Positions 12,476 to 23,594 of a stretch of DNA of 64,000 bases are shown one piece after another (positions within the stretch are counted from its first letter, which is position 1; the number at the start of each line of letters is the position of its first letter). The notes beneath the pieces were generated by a model, which was given only the letters and a program-made list of their open reading frames with translations, did not search any database and was not told the DNA's origin. A program made the position numbers and the translations under genes. The stretch is taken from positions 14,929,485 through 14,993,484 of the forward strand of contig JACMZG010000008.1 of the NCBI GenBank assembly GCA_018340805.1. Direction: 5' to 3'. Origin of the DNA: Microvelia longipes (taxonomy: Eukaryota > Arthropoda > Insecta > Hemiptera > Veliidae).

Positions 12476-12485
12476 ATAAAATAAT

Positions 12486-13915
12486 ATGTATAATTAATAA
12501 ATACGGGATTGCTCCCAATTTACATAAAAAAATATTCAACATACATATAAGAATATCAAAAGAAAACAAAACATAAAATTTAAGAAATATAACTTAGAAT
12601 TACTATTTCAATAAAGAATTAAAAATACTGTTTAAAAAAAAGAAATATCATATTTGGCACGATCCCCTCATAAGATGTACAAACCAAAATGTACATTTAT
12701 GTGCCATCAATATAATAATCTTTACTTACATATGAGGCGTATTAAACGCATAAAGAGAATAATCATGATTTAAAAGATAAATAAAAAAAGTAATGGAAAC
12801 TTATTGTTAAAAATAATGAAATGAAGCAAATTAAATTATACAATCATTTAAATTGTAAAACATTCAAAAACAAAAAAAAATATAAAAATTTACCTACTAA
12901 CAAGATAGAGTAAACAAAAAATAATGAATGTTAGTAACAAAGAAAAATTATGCTTAAATTATTTTCCAAAAAACAATAATCATAGCTGAATAGCTATTCT
13001 TAATAACAAAAAAGAGGAAAAGACTAGAAATATAAGTGGAAAACTATTAAAAACTAACATTCAATACTTAAGTAATTATAATAGAAAAAAAACAGAATAA
13101 TGATATATTTTAACCTAATAGTTAATTAACATAAGTAAGGTATATTTATATTAAGATTAGTAAATAATAAATAGGTTGGTAATAAAAACAATTAAATGAA
13201 AATTTCTTTCCTAACAGCATACTTCTTTAACTGTGGCAAGGATACATTAAATATATCAAATTCAGAGATTTTGTTAGCAAGTCTCTGTATTCTAGGGATG
13301 GGAGAATGATAAATATAGTTAGTGGAGTAATACTGTACTGAAAAAGTATGGGTTTGTCTGGAGAAGTGACTAGATACATGGAAGTTAATGTTCGCTAATA
13401 GTTGAGAGGAATCAATAAAACCGTGAATTATTTTATATAGGTAAATAATATCAAACACTGCCCTACGTTGACATAAAGATTTCAAATTAGTAACATTTAG
13501 AAGATTATCATAATTAATCATTAATTAATCTTAAAATTAGAGTGTAGGAGGTAGTCGAACGGTTAGGAAGGAAACCATGCTTTAGGTCATATAAGACAAG
13601 ATACAGTTGGGAAGATTTTACAATGCTCTCAAACACCTTAGATATTGTAGATTGAATACAGACTGGTCTATAATTTTCAACATTACTCTTATCCCCTGCT
13701 TTAAATATAGGAGATACAAAACTGTGCTTCCACATAGTTGGAAAAGTACCAGTATTAATAGATTGATAAAATATTAAGTAGAGAGGGCCGGCTAGAGCTG
13801 GGAAAATTTTTAGAATAATGGGTGGAACCTTATCAGGACCAGCACTCTTATGAGGATCTAGAGAGCTTAGTTTTGAGCTAAGTTTAGAACTCAATAACTC
13901 TCTGATCAGGAGTTA
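12486..13915 (-). mobile_element. Internally deleted non-LTR retrotransposon (LINE)
   Basis: On the minus strand, 13894-13514 encodes the start of a Jockey/CR1-like reverse transcriptase (LDPHKSAGPDKVPP, WKHSFVSPIFKAGD, NYRPV, KVFE). Then 13521-13192 encodes the post-polymerase tail of the same kind of protein (QRRAVFDIIYLYKIIHGFID, SPIPRIQRLANK). The catalytic middle, including the YADD box, is missing between them, so the copy is dead. AT-rich 3' untranslated sequence runs from 13191 down to about 12486. There a GGGAGCAATCCCGTATTTAT end meets satellite B, suggesting insertion at the array edge. Confidence 0.7.
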
Positions 13916-14484
13916 GTGTATAGAATTAGCATAAACATTTTATATTGAAAACCAAACTTACGAAACTATAAGAAGAGTTATTATACAACATTTTTAGCCC
14001 AAGTTATTTTTACCTACGTCGCTATCTAACTATTAATTTATTAATGTACATCTACAAAATCTCCACCATTTAGTCATTGGGTTCTTAAGGACAAGTCAAA
14101 ACAGTTAAAAGAAAAACAAAAATATACTAAATAATTAAATTATTTAATTAAATTTTTATACAATCTAATTTGCTAACAGTTTAAAGCTGAAATAATTGCA
14201 ATAATTACAACCAAAATAAGGTCCGTAAGCAAAACGATGGCCATTAAAAGTGAAGTAATATTTTTTGAGGTGATGTAGTTACGGTTGAAGACTTCTTTAA
14301 AACTTGTTTATCTATTTATTTTGTTAATTTATTTAAAACCTTTATACATTAAAATAGTGGGTGGGACTCTCCTCAGTCTAAAGTTGCAACTCATAAAATC
14401 TATTTTAGAATGGTGATTATATTTAAAAAAAAATTGGGCAGATTCAGTAATTATATTTGTTAATGTTACATTTGCTATTTTAAC
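13916..14484. other. AT-rich spacer upstream of Gr cassette B
   Basis: No reliable coding sequence was seen. A 23-residue hydrophobic minus-strand frame at 14244-14173 is discussed among the rejected observations. The stretch should contain the promoter of cassette B. Confidence 0.4.
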
Positions 14485-17400
14485 ATGGAAATTTTAACTA
14501 AGCCGTTTAAAAATTCGATCCATAAATTATTAGCTATACTGCCGTATAAGTATAACGGAGAAGTATTAATTTTCGATGCAAACCATATAATCCTCACTTT
14601 ATTAATAGACAGCGTCAAATTCTTCTTAATATCACAAATAATTAGTTTATCATACTTAAGTGGAATTGATTTGCACTCTGATTATAATATTTTGCCACTG
14701 TTAGAACTTATAGGTAGGTAATTGGTCAGATTATAGTTTTCGATAAACATTAACTTCAATAACACGTATGTATGTACATACATACATACGGGTTCAAAGT
14801 AGTGGAAATGAGCGTAGCAAATTCGATGTACTGGGGAAACGTTCCCAGGTACCCCTTACGTGATTTTTTATATTTAGTAATATAAGAAGGTTTATTGACA
14901 TTGAGCCTGTTTATTTTGATTCAGCACCTCAAAATACATTGAAAACAACACCTTTCAACTCAATTTTTTACCATGTTTTACTACCGAGTACTGCAAAACA
15001 TAAATAGTTTTGCAGTACTCACGCATTATAATTGTGCGAGAGACACCTAGTAAATAACAAGCAAAATGCATATGTTTTGTTTGCCAAGAATTATGGCGGT
15101 AAGAGAGCACCGCTCGTCTGTGATAAATACTTTAAATTATATTCTATGGAATTTTAATTGAAGGTCAGAATGAGCTCAGGCTCTGTCGGCCCCCTGATGA
15201 TTTAGACGTAACGAAACAGAGTGGGCCATTACATTAGTCAAGCTATTAATGATGACCAATGTCGAATGGTAGAACATTTCCCAGATGTAGCATTGCAATT
15301 TGCTTGTTACATTTCCTAGATGTCTCTCGCACAATTGTATTGTGTCAAATACTCAAGGTTTTGCAAAACTCGGTAGTATCAAATGATATGTTAAGGTGAT
15401 TTTTTTAATGACAGTTCTATATATACATGCAAAGTATAATCTGAGTAATTTAAATCCAACATTTTACAGGTGTAACATTTATAAAATCGCTAATATCTAT
15501 AAACTCATATTTTCAAATCCATTCTATTAACCATTTTCTACAACAAATAAAATCAATTAAACATCTCAGCAATCAAACACAAATCAAGATATATTCCGAT
15601 TATATCAAATCAATCGCTTGTAAATTAATTAATGCAGTATTAAAAATAATTAATGAATACACTTCAGTTCACAGTTTCACGCTTGAATCAGTTGTACATC
15701 AAACGCTACTTTTCACCCCATTAGTTGCTATTCAATTAAGCACAAGTTTATTTTTACTATACATGACTATAGTTAAACATTATTTTAGAATATTAAAGTC
15801 TAAGATAAGAGTTAGTTCAAATACACAAAGTGTTAAAAGTACTCTAAATACATTAAACTTCTTAATTGATTGTGCTGAAAATATAGGGAGATCGTACGGT
15901 ATAAGAAATTTATTGTCACTATGTTTATGTTATTTCGAGATAGTTATCAATCTGTTTCTAACTTGGTATGAGTGGTATAATTATATGCGAGGAAATAGCA
16001 GTAGTATATTGATAGCTGTTAATAAATTTCAATGGTCATGCTTATGGATTAATGAAGTTAGAACTATATTTACAACAGTTTATTATTTAAACAATGAGGT
16101 ATAAAACATATCTTACTGTTAAAATATATTCACAAAACAGAATAAGCCCAAGTGGCTCAGTCAGAAGAAAAGAGACTAATACTTAGAGGGAGTACTGAGG
16201 CAGAATAACACAGTGAGGCAGTTCCAAGTGGGTACAATAACAGTACTTACTCTTACAAGGTCTCTAGGAGGACCCTAGAGACTTCCCACTCCTCTACAAC
16301 CCTTATCGGAGACAAACGGCGGGCTTTTCGAGTGACGTCACATTAAATTACTGTATACAACACAGATATTTAAAGAATATATGTGATGGATAATAATTAC
16401 AACTTATTTTAAATTCATTTTACCTAATTTAAGACAGAATTGTTAATGGTTTTTTAAAAAAATGATGTCATCAATGTACAGTTATAGTAGCACGCTACCC
16501 AGGGAATGATAAGAGCTGTTGTATCCTCCTTCTAAGTATTAGTCTCTTTGTTCAGTCTTGAAGTATGACACGCTATGTCGATTGGGCCATATAAAAATGT
16601 AGTCTCGTTGAGGATAAAAAAAAATAGAGGAGAATCCATCACAAAACATACGCCAAAATCAAATTGCATAGACTTGGTGCTTATGCTTAAAATAATTACA
16701 TTGACTGCGCAGGTCTTAAATTTAGAGGCTAAACTTACTTGTCAACGAAAGATTTACTATCGTTGACAAACAGATAGGATCTGTTAGTCAACATCCATCT
16801 GATATAAACAGGTGGTGAAAAGTAATATACTTTACTTTGCTTGTTACGACCGAGTCCATATATTATTATTAAAAATAATAAGGGTTGGTCTTGAAATGTT
16901 TTATTTGCTCTAAAGTGTTAAACTTATATTATCCTCATTACTTAAACATCGTTTCGCGTCTTTAGCTATAACCATGCTTGGGAAGGTAAGGTTGCTCTTA
17001 TTTCTTTATCTCATACAACGCTCATGGGGTCAGTTATGTTCTTTAATAGCGTCATCCCCTTCATTTAAGATCCTTGGTCAGAACAGGAGTGGCCTAAGTT
17101 ATAATTTTTCTCTCAATAACACTGATAATGTCAAACGCTGCTCAATCAATTAACTTAATAACTACATTTTTGTAACAAGCACACGATTCAGAATATGTTT
17201 TGGTTGCTTTTAGTGTAGTGAGATCACATTAACAGTTGGCCTTCTAAAAATACTCTCGTGGATTTGCAAGGAGAGCTCTTATTGATTTTAAACTGGTTTT
17301 GTGTGATCGAGCACGTCAGAAACATAGATTATGTCCTATGTCCCTCCATCCTACTTTTGATTATTCTATAAATAATCAGGTTTTATAGTACATAGTCTTT

Positions 17401-20400
17401 TTATATTTTAGCTTTGATAAATAAGGTGATAAATAAATAGGAAATACGTTTTTAATATATATTATATATACTATATGTTTTTAACCATAAGTCAATAATT
17501 ATGTTCTTAATTTATTTGACAGCTTTGTGACAAGTCTCATTTGTTATTTTAACAATCATCACCTTATTAAGTATTTTTATAATTATATAAAATGTTTAAA
17601 AAATGTCCAATGTCTCAAACGTTGGACATAAAAAATTATTAAAACCACTTAAGAAATAAGAATAATAAATGATTAACAATTTAATAATCGATTTTCTATC
17701 TTATCTGCCATGGGTGGGTATAAAAGAACCACATAAGAGTTCTAAAAGCAAAGAAAAACATTTCCACCGGCAGAAAAAAACTCATTATTGAAATTTTTGT
17801 TTAAGCTATTACAGAGAATAACATAAAATTTAAATAAAACAATTGGAGCCATTTCTCATTTCAAATGCGCTGGGTCCTTTACTTAAAAATTACTCCAGGC
17901 TAATATAGCGTACACACAACGTTATCATTTTTGCTTAAGACGGCTGTAACGTAGGTATTTTGTAGCCGCTAATGTGAGTAATAAATAACTTGGCTATAAT
18001 TTCTGTATAGCTAATGAAATACAGAAATTTTGTTTACAGTCGACTGAAATTTACTATGAACCTTTGTAGTCGTCACTTTAGAGAATCAAAACTATTTTTT
18101 TGATTTGCTAACGCTCTTAAAATATTGTACAAGGAACAAGGCTGCAAAGTATAATTTTTATAGCTAAGAAATGAATTAATGGCAATGGGCCCGTGAATTA
18201 ACAAAGTGCACACAAACAAGTTGCATGGTCTGATTTTAATTTGTCACCAATTTTGTTTCTAGATAGAAGAATTTCAGAACGACTTAGACGTATTTTATAA
18301 ACGTAACATGCATCGATTTAATAACATAGATTTGGTAAGCTAACATTGGTTAAGTATCTTTTGGTTGTGTTTATTTCAAGAAAAGAAAGGAATTGTTAAA
18401 ATCATCCTCACGTCATATTAAACTAAAAATACGCATTACAAAGACATAAAGGTAATAAGGTGATTCAATTAGAGAGTTTTTGTGAATGAAATCAAATTTT
18501 TTGTCTATACTTAGGTATAGAAGTTATTATGACGTCGGCAGTGACGTCATCGCAGGAATAAATAGAGTAATTTCAATGTAAGTCACTTATAAGGCGCGGT
18601 CGAATCCACGGCCTTTTAGAACATTGGATCACCAACAAACTTTTTTTATAACTTTTTTTTCAAAATTTTGAGTAATTAGCCGGATTTGTGATAAATGAAG
18701 CCTATTTCCGTAATCTGCACGCTCTTTTGGTTAATCTCAAAGAGTATTTACATTCACTCAACGATTTATTTTTAATCTAACTTGGTACATACATAACTAC
18801 TGTTAGACGTCAATGTTATCTACCTGATTTGTGTTATATTTTGACATGTCATATTTGTTAACATTAACGTCTAACAATAGTTATGCATGTACCAAGTTAG
18901 ATTAAAAATAAATCGTTGAGTGAATGTAAATACTCTTTGAGATTAACCAAAAGAGCGTGCAGATTACGGAAATAGGCTTCATTTATCACAAATCCGGCTA
19001 ATTAGTGAAAATTTAAAAAAAAAAAGTTATAAAAAAAGTTTTTTGGTGAACCAATGTTCTAGAAGGCCGTGGATATTCGACCGCGCCTTATACCGAGTCC
19101 TGCAATGACGTCATACGCCATTTATAAAAATTCAGGTTATATCCTCCTACTACATTCAGTTTGTTTACATCGTATTGAATCACCTTATAAGTGTCAATCA
19201 TCTTGTGGCTGAATATCAATATAACTTAGAAATGTTCCATTTATAATTAATAGCGATCGTTTTGAAATCCGATAATTTTTGATAGTTCTATTTAACTCAT
19301 GAAGAACTAACTTGTCTTAAAGCCAAGTTGTATTGCAACGAAGAAAGTGTTTTGAATTGTTTGTCTACATCTTATGTCAACTCCTTTAATATCCTTAAAT
19401 CAATCCCAGTGTTTAATAATTTTAGGTTTTATGAAACCAATGATATCGACCAAGCTGATAAAGTCCACAAAGAAAAGAGTAATATCTATGAGAAATGTAT
19501 AAAGTATTATAAAGAAAAGTATAGATGCCAGCATGGAGATAGGACTTACACAATACATGGCTTATGGTTTGGGTCGAGGGGAACTTATATCTGATAGGTC
19601 TAAAAAGTTCTTTGACGAGATCGGAACGGATCAAAATTTTTTAAGACTTCTCTCAGAAAATATAATTTAAGACTCTTTAGGCATTATAAGTCACCACATT
19701 TATTCTTAATTAATGTACTTTTCTTATTATTTATTTTACTATATATTTTTTTTTTCATTTAATTCTCATTGTATTATTATTCTTATTTTTGACTAACCTA
19801 TTTTTCTTAGCGTTATGTATACTATGACTTAAATCTACTTTTATCAAAATATTTCTTTTATTAATTTTAATATTTGTCTTTAGATTGATAAGTACGCTGT
19901 GTATGTAGCAACCCTTTGTATAAGGCCAGCTTCACATATTTTTTTTGTAAATAAAGTGTTTATATATATTTAAGATACCACCTTTCAGCCAATGAGACAA
20001 ACAATTAGAACTTAAAAGTATTTTAAATTGTGCTAATAAGAGTAAAATGTTACAGGAAAGAATAAGTTTACACTTCACACGCAGAAGAAAACTGAATATA
20101 ACAGCCTGTCATATATTTAACATAGAGAGTGTATTTGTATCTACGGTAAGAACACAATTACAATTGAAATAATGGTAAACAGACTTCCATAAATAAAGAT
20201 TGCGCACAAGGTCATACGTCGCACATGTCTTAAAATAGTTTCTATGGTTTCTTTCTCAAGTCACAAATTAATTGATCAGAGAATCTTTTTGCGAATCATG
20301 CATGTCATTCAATTTTTAGTTTAATTGTAAAGGTTTTCTTGTAAAAATATTAAATTATATTAATAGTTATTATTCATTATATAATAAAATCGACGCAAAA

Positions 20401-20979
20401 GCTTTACTCATAAAGCATGCACAATTCGAGAAGTCACGTGGCCTACTAGCTATCACCCCTATTATAATTTAAATTCTTTTTCAAGTCAAGTTTATTTTTT
20501 TGTGTCGCGAAAAGGTCCTTGTTTATATTTTTTGGGGCGCTAAATCAAATGAACCCGTTCCGAAGTCGATATAACCATTCTAAGTGACGAAAAAGTCGAA
20601 AAACTTTTGGATTCAATGTTAAGAATAAAATTAATTATTAACAAAAAATGAAAGGAAGATTTACAGTTCAAGTAATATAGAAAGAATAAAGTTTTACAAT
20701 GATGATTATTAATAATATTTACCTATAATATTAACATTTTGATGCGTATGAGCTAATTTTAGAAAGCAAAAGTTATTTCATGTTCTTATCAATTGCAATA
20801 ATCACGGAAATATCTTTGATACATTAATTTCGAAATTAACAATATTAACGATCCAACAAATGATTTAGTTTGCAGGTTCCCTAGTCACATATCTAATGAT
20901 ACTGATTGGATTAGGAAATTACAATGTCAGTGCAAATATAACAGCAGCAGTCAAATTTGAGCCCCATCATAAACATTAA
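14485..20979 (+). CDS. Gustatory receptor, four exons (cassette B plus C-terminal exons)
   Basis: My exon model is 14485-14713, 15470-16098, 20041-20145 and 20869-20979, in total 1074 bases and 357 residues, a usual Gr length. Intron 1 is phase 1 (ATAG|GTAGGT ... TTTACAG|G). Introns 2 and 3 are phase 0 (GAG|GTATAA ... AATAAG|, then ACG|GTAAGA ... TTTAG|). The first two exons give about 286 residues with hydrophobic segments and end WINEVRTIFTTVYYLNNE. Exon 3 carries the conserved KLNITACHIFNIE region, and exon 4 the TY motif as TYLMILIGLG. The usual Gln and Phe of the TYhhhhhQF signature are replaced by Gly and Leu. The protein should be a seven-pass taste receptor subunit. Intron 2 is nearly 4 kb and holds two MITE-like elements and a retroelement scrap. 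Transcript data would settle the long intron. Confidence 0.75.
14980..15377. mobile_element. MITE with terminal inverted repeats, in Gr intron 1
   Basis: Both ends carry ACTACCGAGT followed by a TGCAAAAC sequence in inverted orientation. Just inside, AATTGTGCGAGAGACA with CTAG and AACAAGCAAA is mirrored at the other end. There is no open frame. The same element, in reverse order, occurs at 22196-22510. It is a non-autonomous DNA element, and the mobilising transposase is not identified. Confidence 0.75.
16158..16562. mobile_element. MITE-like element with ~30-bp inverted ends, in Gr intron 2
   Basis: AGAGACTAATACTTAGA at 16171-16187 is perfectly mirrored at 16531-16547, with imperfect pairing continuing outwards. 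Inside is a 9-bp perfect hairpin (16260-16268 / 16274-16282). There is no coding capacity. No target duplication was resolved. Confidence 0.55.
16563..18457. other. Intron sequence, no feature recognised
   Basis: This is AT-rich sequence without recognisable frames. One short hairpin (ATGTCCAA / TTGGACAT, 17603-17629) is present. On my model it lies inside intron 2 of the Gr gene. Confidence 0.45.
18458..19185. mobile_element. Long foldback MITE with TA flanks
   Basis: The 12-bp ends AGGTGATTCAAT / ATTGAATCACCT are flanked on both sides by TA, as for Tc1/mariner-type insertions. Most of the interior is a long imperfect palindrome. About 230 bases from near 18592 to 18820 are mirrored at about 18857-19092, around a short loop. 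Transcription through it would give a long double-stranded RNA. There is no open frame. It sits in intron 2 of the Gr gene. Confidence 0.75.
19323..19680 (+). pseudogene. C-terminal scrap of a reverse-transcriptase-like TE protein
   Basis: An 88-codon frame, continued after a stop in a shifted frame, reads IYEKCIKYYKEKYR, IHGLWFGSRGT and SDRSKKFFDEIG. This resembles the VGARGT-type tail seen after the polymerase in some retroelement proteins. No catalytic motif is present. The assignment rests on that short motif only. Confidence 0.3.
20041..20145 (+). CDS. Gr penultimate exon, candidate shared exon
   Basis: This exon of 35 codons is in phase 0 at both ends. It encodes MLQERISLHFTRRRKLNITA followed by CHIFNIES, the conserved stretch before the last transmembrane segment of insect Grs. 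It is preceded by AATAAG and followed by GTAAGA. It fits the phase-0 donors of both N-terminal cassettes (6058 and 16098). Confidence 0.7.
20869..20979 (+). CDS. Gr terminal exon with TY motif, candidate shared exon
   Basis: After a TTTAG acceptor the frame reads FAGSLVTYLMILIGLGNYN and ends at TAA at 20977. The TY plus five hydrophobics is the hallmark of the Gr C-terminus, although the following Gln-Phe is replaced. The alternative acceptor six bases downstream (TTTGCAG) would be out of phase with the upstream exon. Confidence 0.7.
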   Translation, partial: FAGSLVTYLMILIGLGNYNVSANITAAVKFEPHHKH

Positions 20980-21780
20980 GACTCACAAGAAAAAGCGGAT
21001 TTGGGCTAGCAACATAAATGGCACATAAGCAATAAATGAGATGCGTCTGGCGTCTGTAGGTCAGGAAAAGGTTTATCTATTTATGTAAAATAAATAAATA
21101 TGTTTTCTTTCTAACGATTTTATGATTTTCAATAATACACTCCAATATCCAGAGCTAATGCTTTTAAAAATTTAAAGAAAGATGTAACTCTTCTTGCAAC
21201 TTAGTAAAAAGGGGCTGAAATAATAATTTCAGGGCAGGACAAGTATTTTGCACATTTTTTTTATCGCATTATCTTTAAGTGCGTCATATAAAAGAACAAC
21301 CTATAAAATATTAAAATGAAAAAACTTTTGATGATACAGCAAAAAAACGAAAAATATATTTAAACATATTCTTTTGGCGGGAAAACGGCCTCGATTGCTT
21401 GTGTAACGTCAGACGTATGAATACCGCAGTGTAGTGCAATATTCACTAGAGCAACACTCATAAGAGTTTATTCTATGCTGTCAACAAGATGATACTGACA
21501 GCTGTAGTCATGTCGTTCCTTAGGCATTGTATTACCTGGATCACGGAATTGTTTTGTTTCAGTCTTCTTTACAATCTATTAAACTGTAAGCAACTGTTAA
21601 CCTTACGATATTTCTATCTAAAATTCCCATCTGTACCTTACATGACCCAACCTTAAGAACGTTTCGTTTTCACCCCACTCACTTACCCATTCCCCCTCTC
21701 CTCTTCTTTAAATGCTTCTTTCGACTATTTAAAATTAAATTAAATATTTTTTACAGCTTAATATATTTTATCTACTTACG
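20980..21780. other. 3' flank of the Gr gene
   Basis: AT-rich sequence without frames. A possible polyadenylation signal AATAAA lies at 21089-21094, about 110 bases after the Gr stop. Nothing else was recognised. Confidence 0.4.
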
Positions 21781-21784
21781 GCTG

Positions 21785-22177
21785 CAAAATTGCTCATTCT
21801 TGCATAGATGTAAGTCGAACTTTATTATCCCTGATCATATCTTTAATTTACCAAAAAACTTTAAGAATACTATACGGCACGACTATCCTTATGTCAATAA
21901 TATGATCAAAATAATTAAAAGTACAAACAAATCTGTTCTTAATTTAGAAATAAAATTGACTCTTTGGAAGATAAACCAGCTTCAAAATAAACTTAGAGTA
22001 GACAAAGAACAATGTTTTCGAAATTTACCAGATTATGTAATTGAACTTGCTACTAGTCATTTAACCAATATAGTTAACAACCATAAATTGAAATCCAAAA
22101 CTATTCAACAGAAGAAATTTGATAACTTAAATAGGAGACAACAAAATAAGATAACTGTTAACAAGAAATGGATTTAA
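21785..22177 (+). pseudogene. Penelope-like element, N-terminal part of ORF (first copy)
   Basis: The frame encodes an N-terminal region typical of Penelope-like proteins, rich in Lys and Asn and ending KKFDNLNRRQQNK. The same 165-base tail (about 22034-22200) recurs at 22655-22817, where it runs on into the reverse transcriptase. This part of the element has been duplicated, with a MITE between the copies. No upstream pseudo-LTR was recognised. Confidence 0.55.
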
Positions 22178-22195
22178 AACTTAACAGACACAGTG

Positions 22196-22645
22196 TTGAC
22201 ACAATAAAATTGTGCGAGAGACACCTAGGAAATGTAACAAGCAAAATGCAATGCTACATCTGGGAACTGTTCCATCATTCGACATTCATCATCATTGATG
22301 GCTCGACATAATGTCATGTCCCACTCTGTTTCGTTACGTCTAACTCATCAGGGCGCGACAGAGCCTGAACTCACTCTGACCTTTAATTAATTCCGAAGAA
22401 TATAATGTGAAGTACTTACCAGAGACGAGCGGTGCTCTCTTACCGCCATCATGCATGGCAAGCAAAACATATATCATTTGATACTACCGAGTTTTGCAAA
22501 ACATGAATAGTTGACACAATATAATTGTGCGAGAGACACCTAGGAAATGTAACAAGCAAAATGCAATGCTACATCTGGGAACTGTTCCATCATTCGACAT
22601 TCGTCATCATTGATAGCTCGACATAATGTCATGTCCCACTCAGAT
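22196..22645. mobile_element. MITE plus partial second copy inside the Penelope element
   Basis: 22196-22510 is the same MITE as at 14980-15377, in reverse order. It begins AATTGTGCGAGAGACACCTA and ends ACTACCGAGTTTTGCAAAAC. A second, truncated copy starts again at about 22515 and breaks at 22640 into duplicated Penelope sequence. The arrangement points to a local duplication that took in part of the MITE and its flank. Confidence 0.65.
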
Positions 22646-22649
22646 TATG

Positions 22650-23594
22650 TAACCAAATTATGTAATTGAATTTGCTACTAGTCATTTAACCAATATAGTT
22701 AACAACCATAAATTGAAACCCAAAACTATTCAACAGAAGAAATTTGATAACTTAAATAGGAGACAACAAAATAAGAAACAAAAAATGGATTCAAAACTTA
22801 ACAGACACAGTGTTACCTAAAGAAGTCGAATACTCATTATCCCTCGGACCAAAATTCTGCGACAGTAATAATATTAACCAAAAACAAGTTTTTGACACAA
22901 TTAAAGATACAGAAAGTATTATAGAATCAGTTACTGAAATACCTGAACAAAAAACACTATTAAGAAGCCAATTTACGAATATATTAACAAATAATATCAA
23001 CAAAAACAACATATCTCGTCAAATATCGTCACATGATGAATATTTAATAAATTCTACTAAATTAACTAACAAATTTATTCATGAACATCCAGACCTTTTA
23101 ATACTTCGAGCTGATAAAGGTAGTGTCACAGTAATCATGAAGAAGACTGAATATAATGTATTAGTCAACAACATGCTTTCAGATACTGAAGTCTACGAAA
23201 GAATTCCTTCATACATAAGTAACCCGACTCGGCTAAAAGACCCAACATCTTCTCTACAGTCTCAAAACAACTCCATAGTCAATAAGTTATTTAGTGAAAA
23301 AGCCATAGATCTAACTACAAAAATCAAATTAACCACCTACACTGCTATCCCACCCAGATTTTATGCTCTTCCGAAAATTCACAAAAACCCTATCTCTTTA
23401 GGACCTATAGTAACTAGTCTACAATCCGCTAGATATAGCTTATCTAAATACCTATCTGAAATTCTTAGTCCTTTCAAAGACATGACCAATTTTAATATAA
23501 AAAATTCTTCTGAAATAGCCAATATTTTAAGAAATAACCCTCCTATCTTAGATGACGATGATATTTTAATTTCTCTAGATGTAGTGTCTTTATT
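22650..23594 (+). pseudogene. Penelope-like reverse transcriptase, 5' part
   Basis: The protein shows the Penelope order: LPKEVEYSLSLGPKFC, LRADKGSVTVIMKK, PPRFYALPKIHKN, PIVTSLQSARYSLSKYLSEI and finally LISLDVVSLF, the first catalytic Asp motif. Immediately after DVVSLF the frame switches, without a break, into a Copia integrase. The remaining polymerase motifs and most of the GIY-YIG endonuclease are lost. The 3' end of the Penelope element reappears near 25290-25640, so a Copia fragment occupies its middle. Confidence 0.8.

Noticed and set aside
14173..14244. Short hydrophobic minus-strand frame (MAIVLLTDLILVVIIAIISA) as a receptor terminal exon
   Set aside because: It lacks the TY motif, is on the opposite strand to the Gr exons, and has no convincing partner exons.
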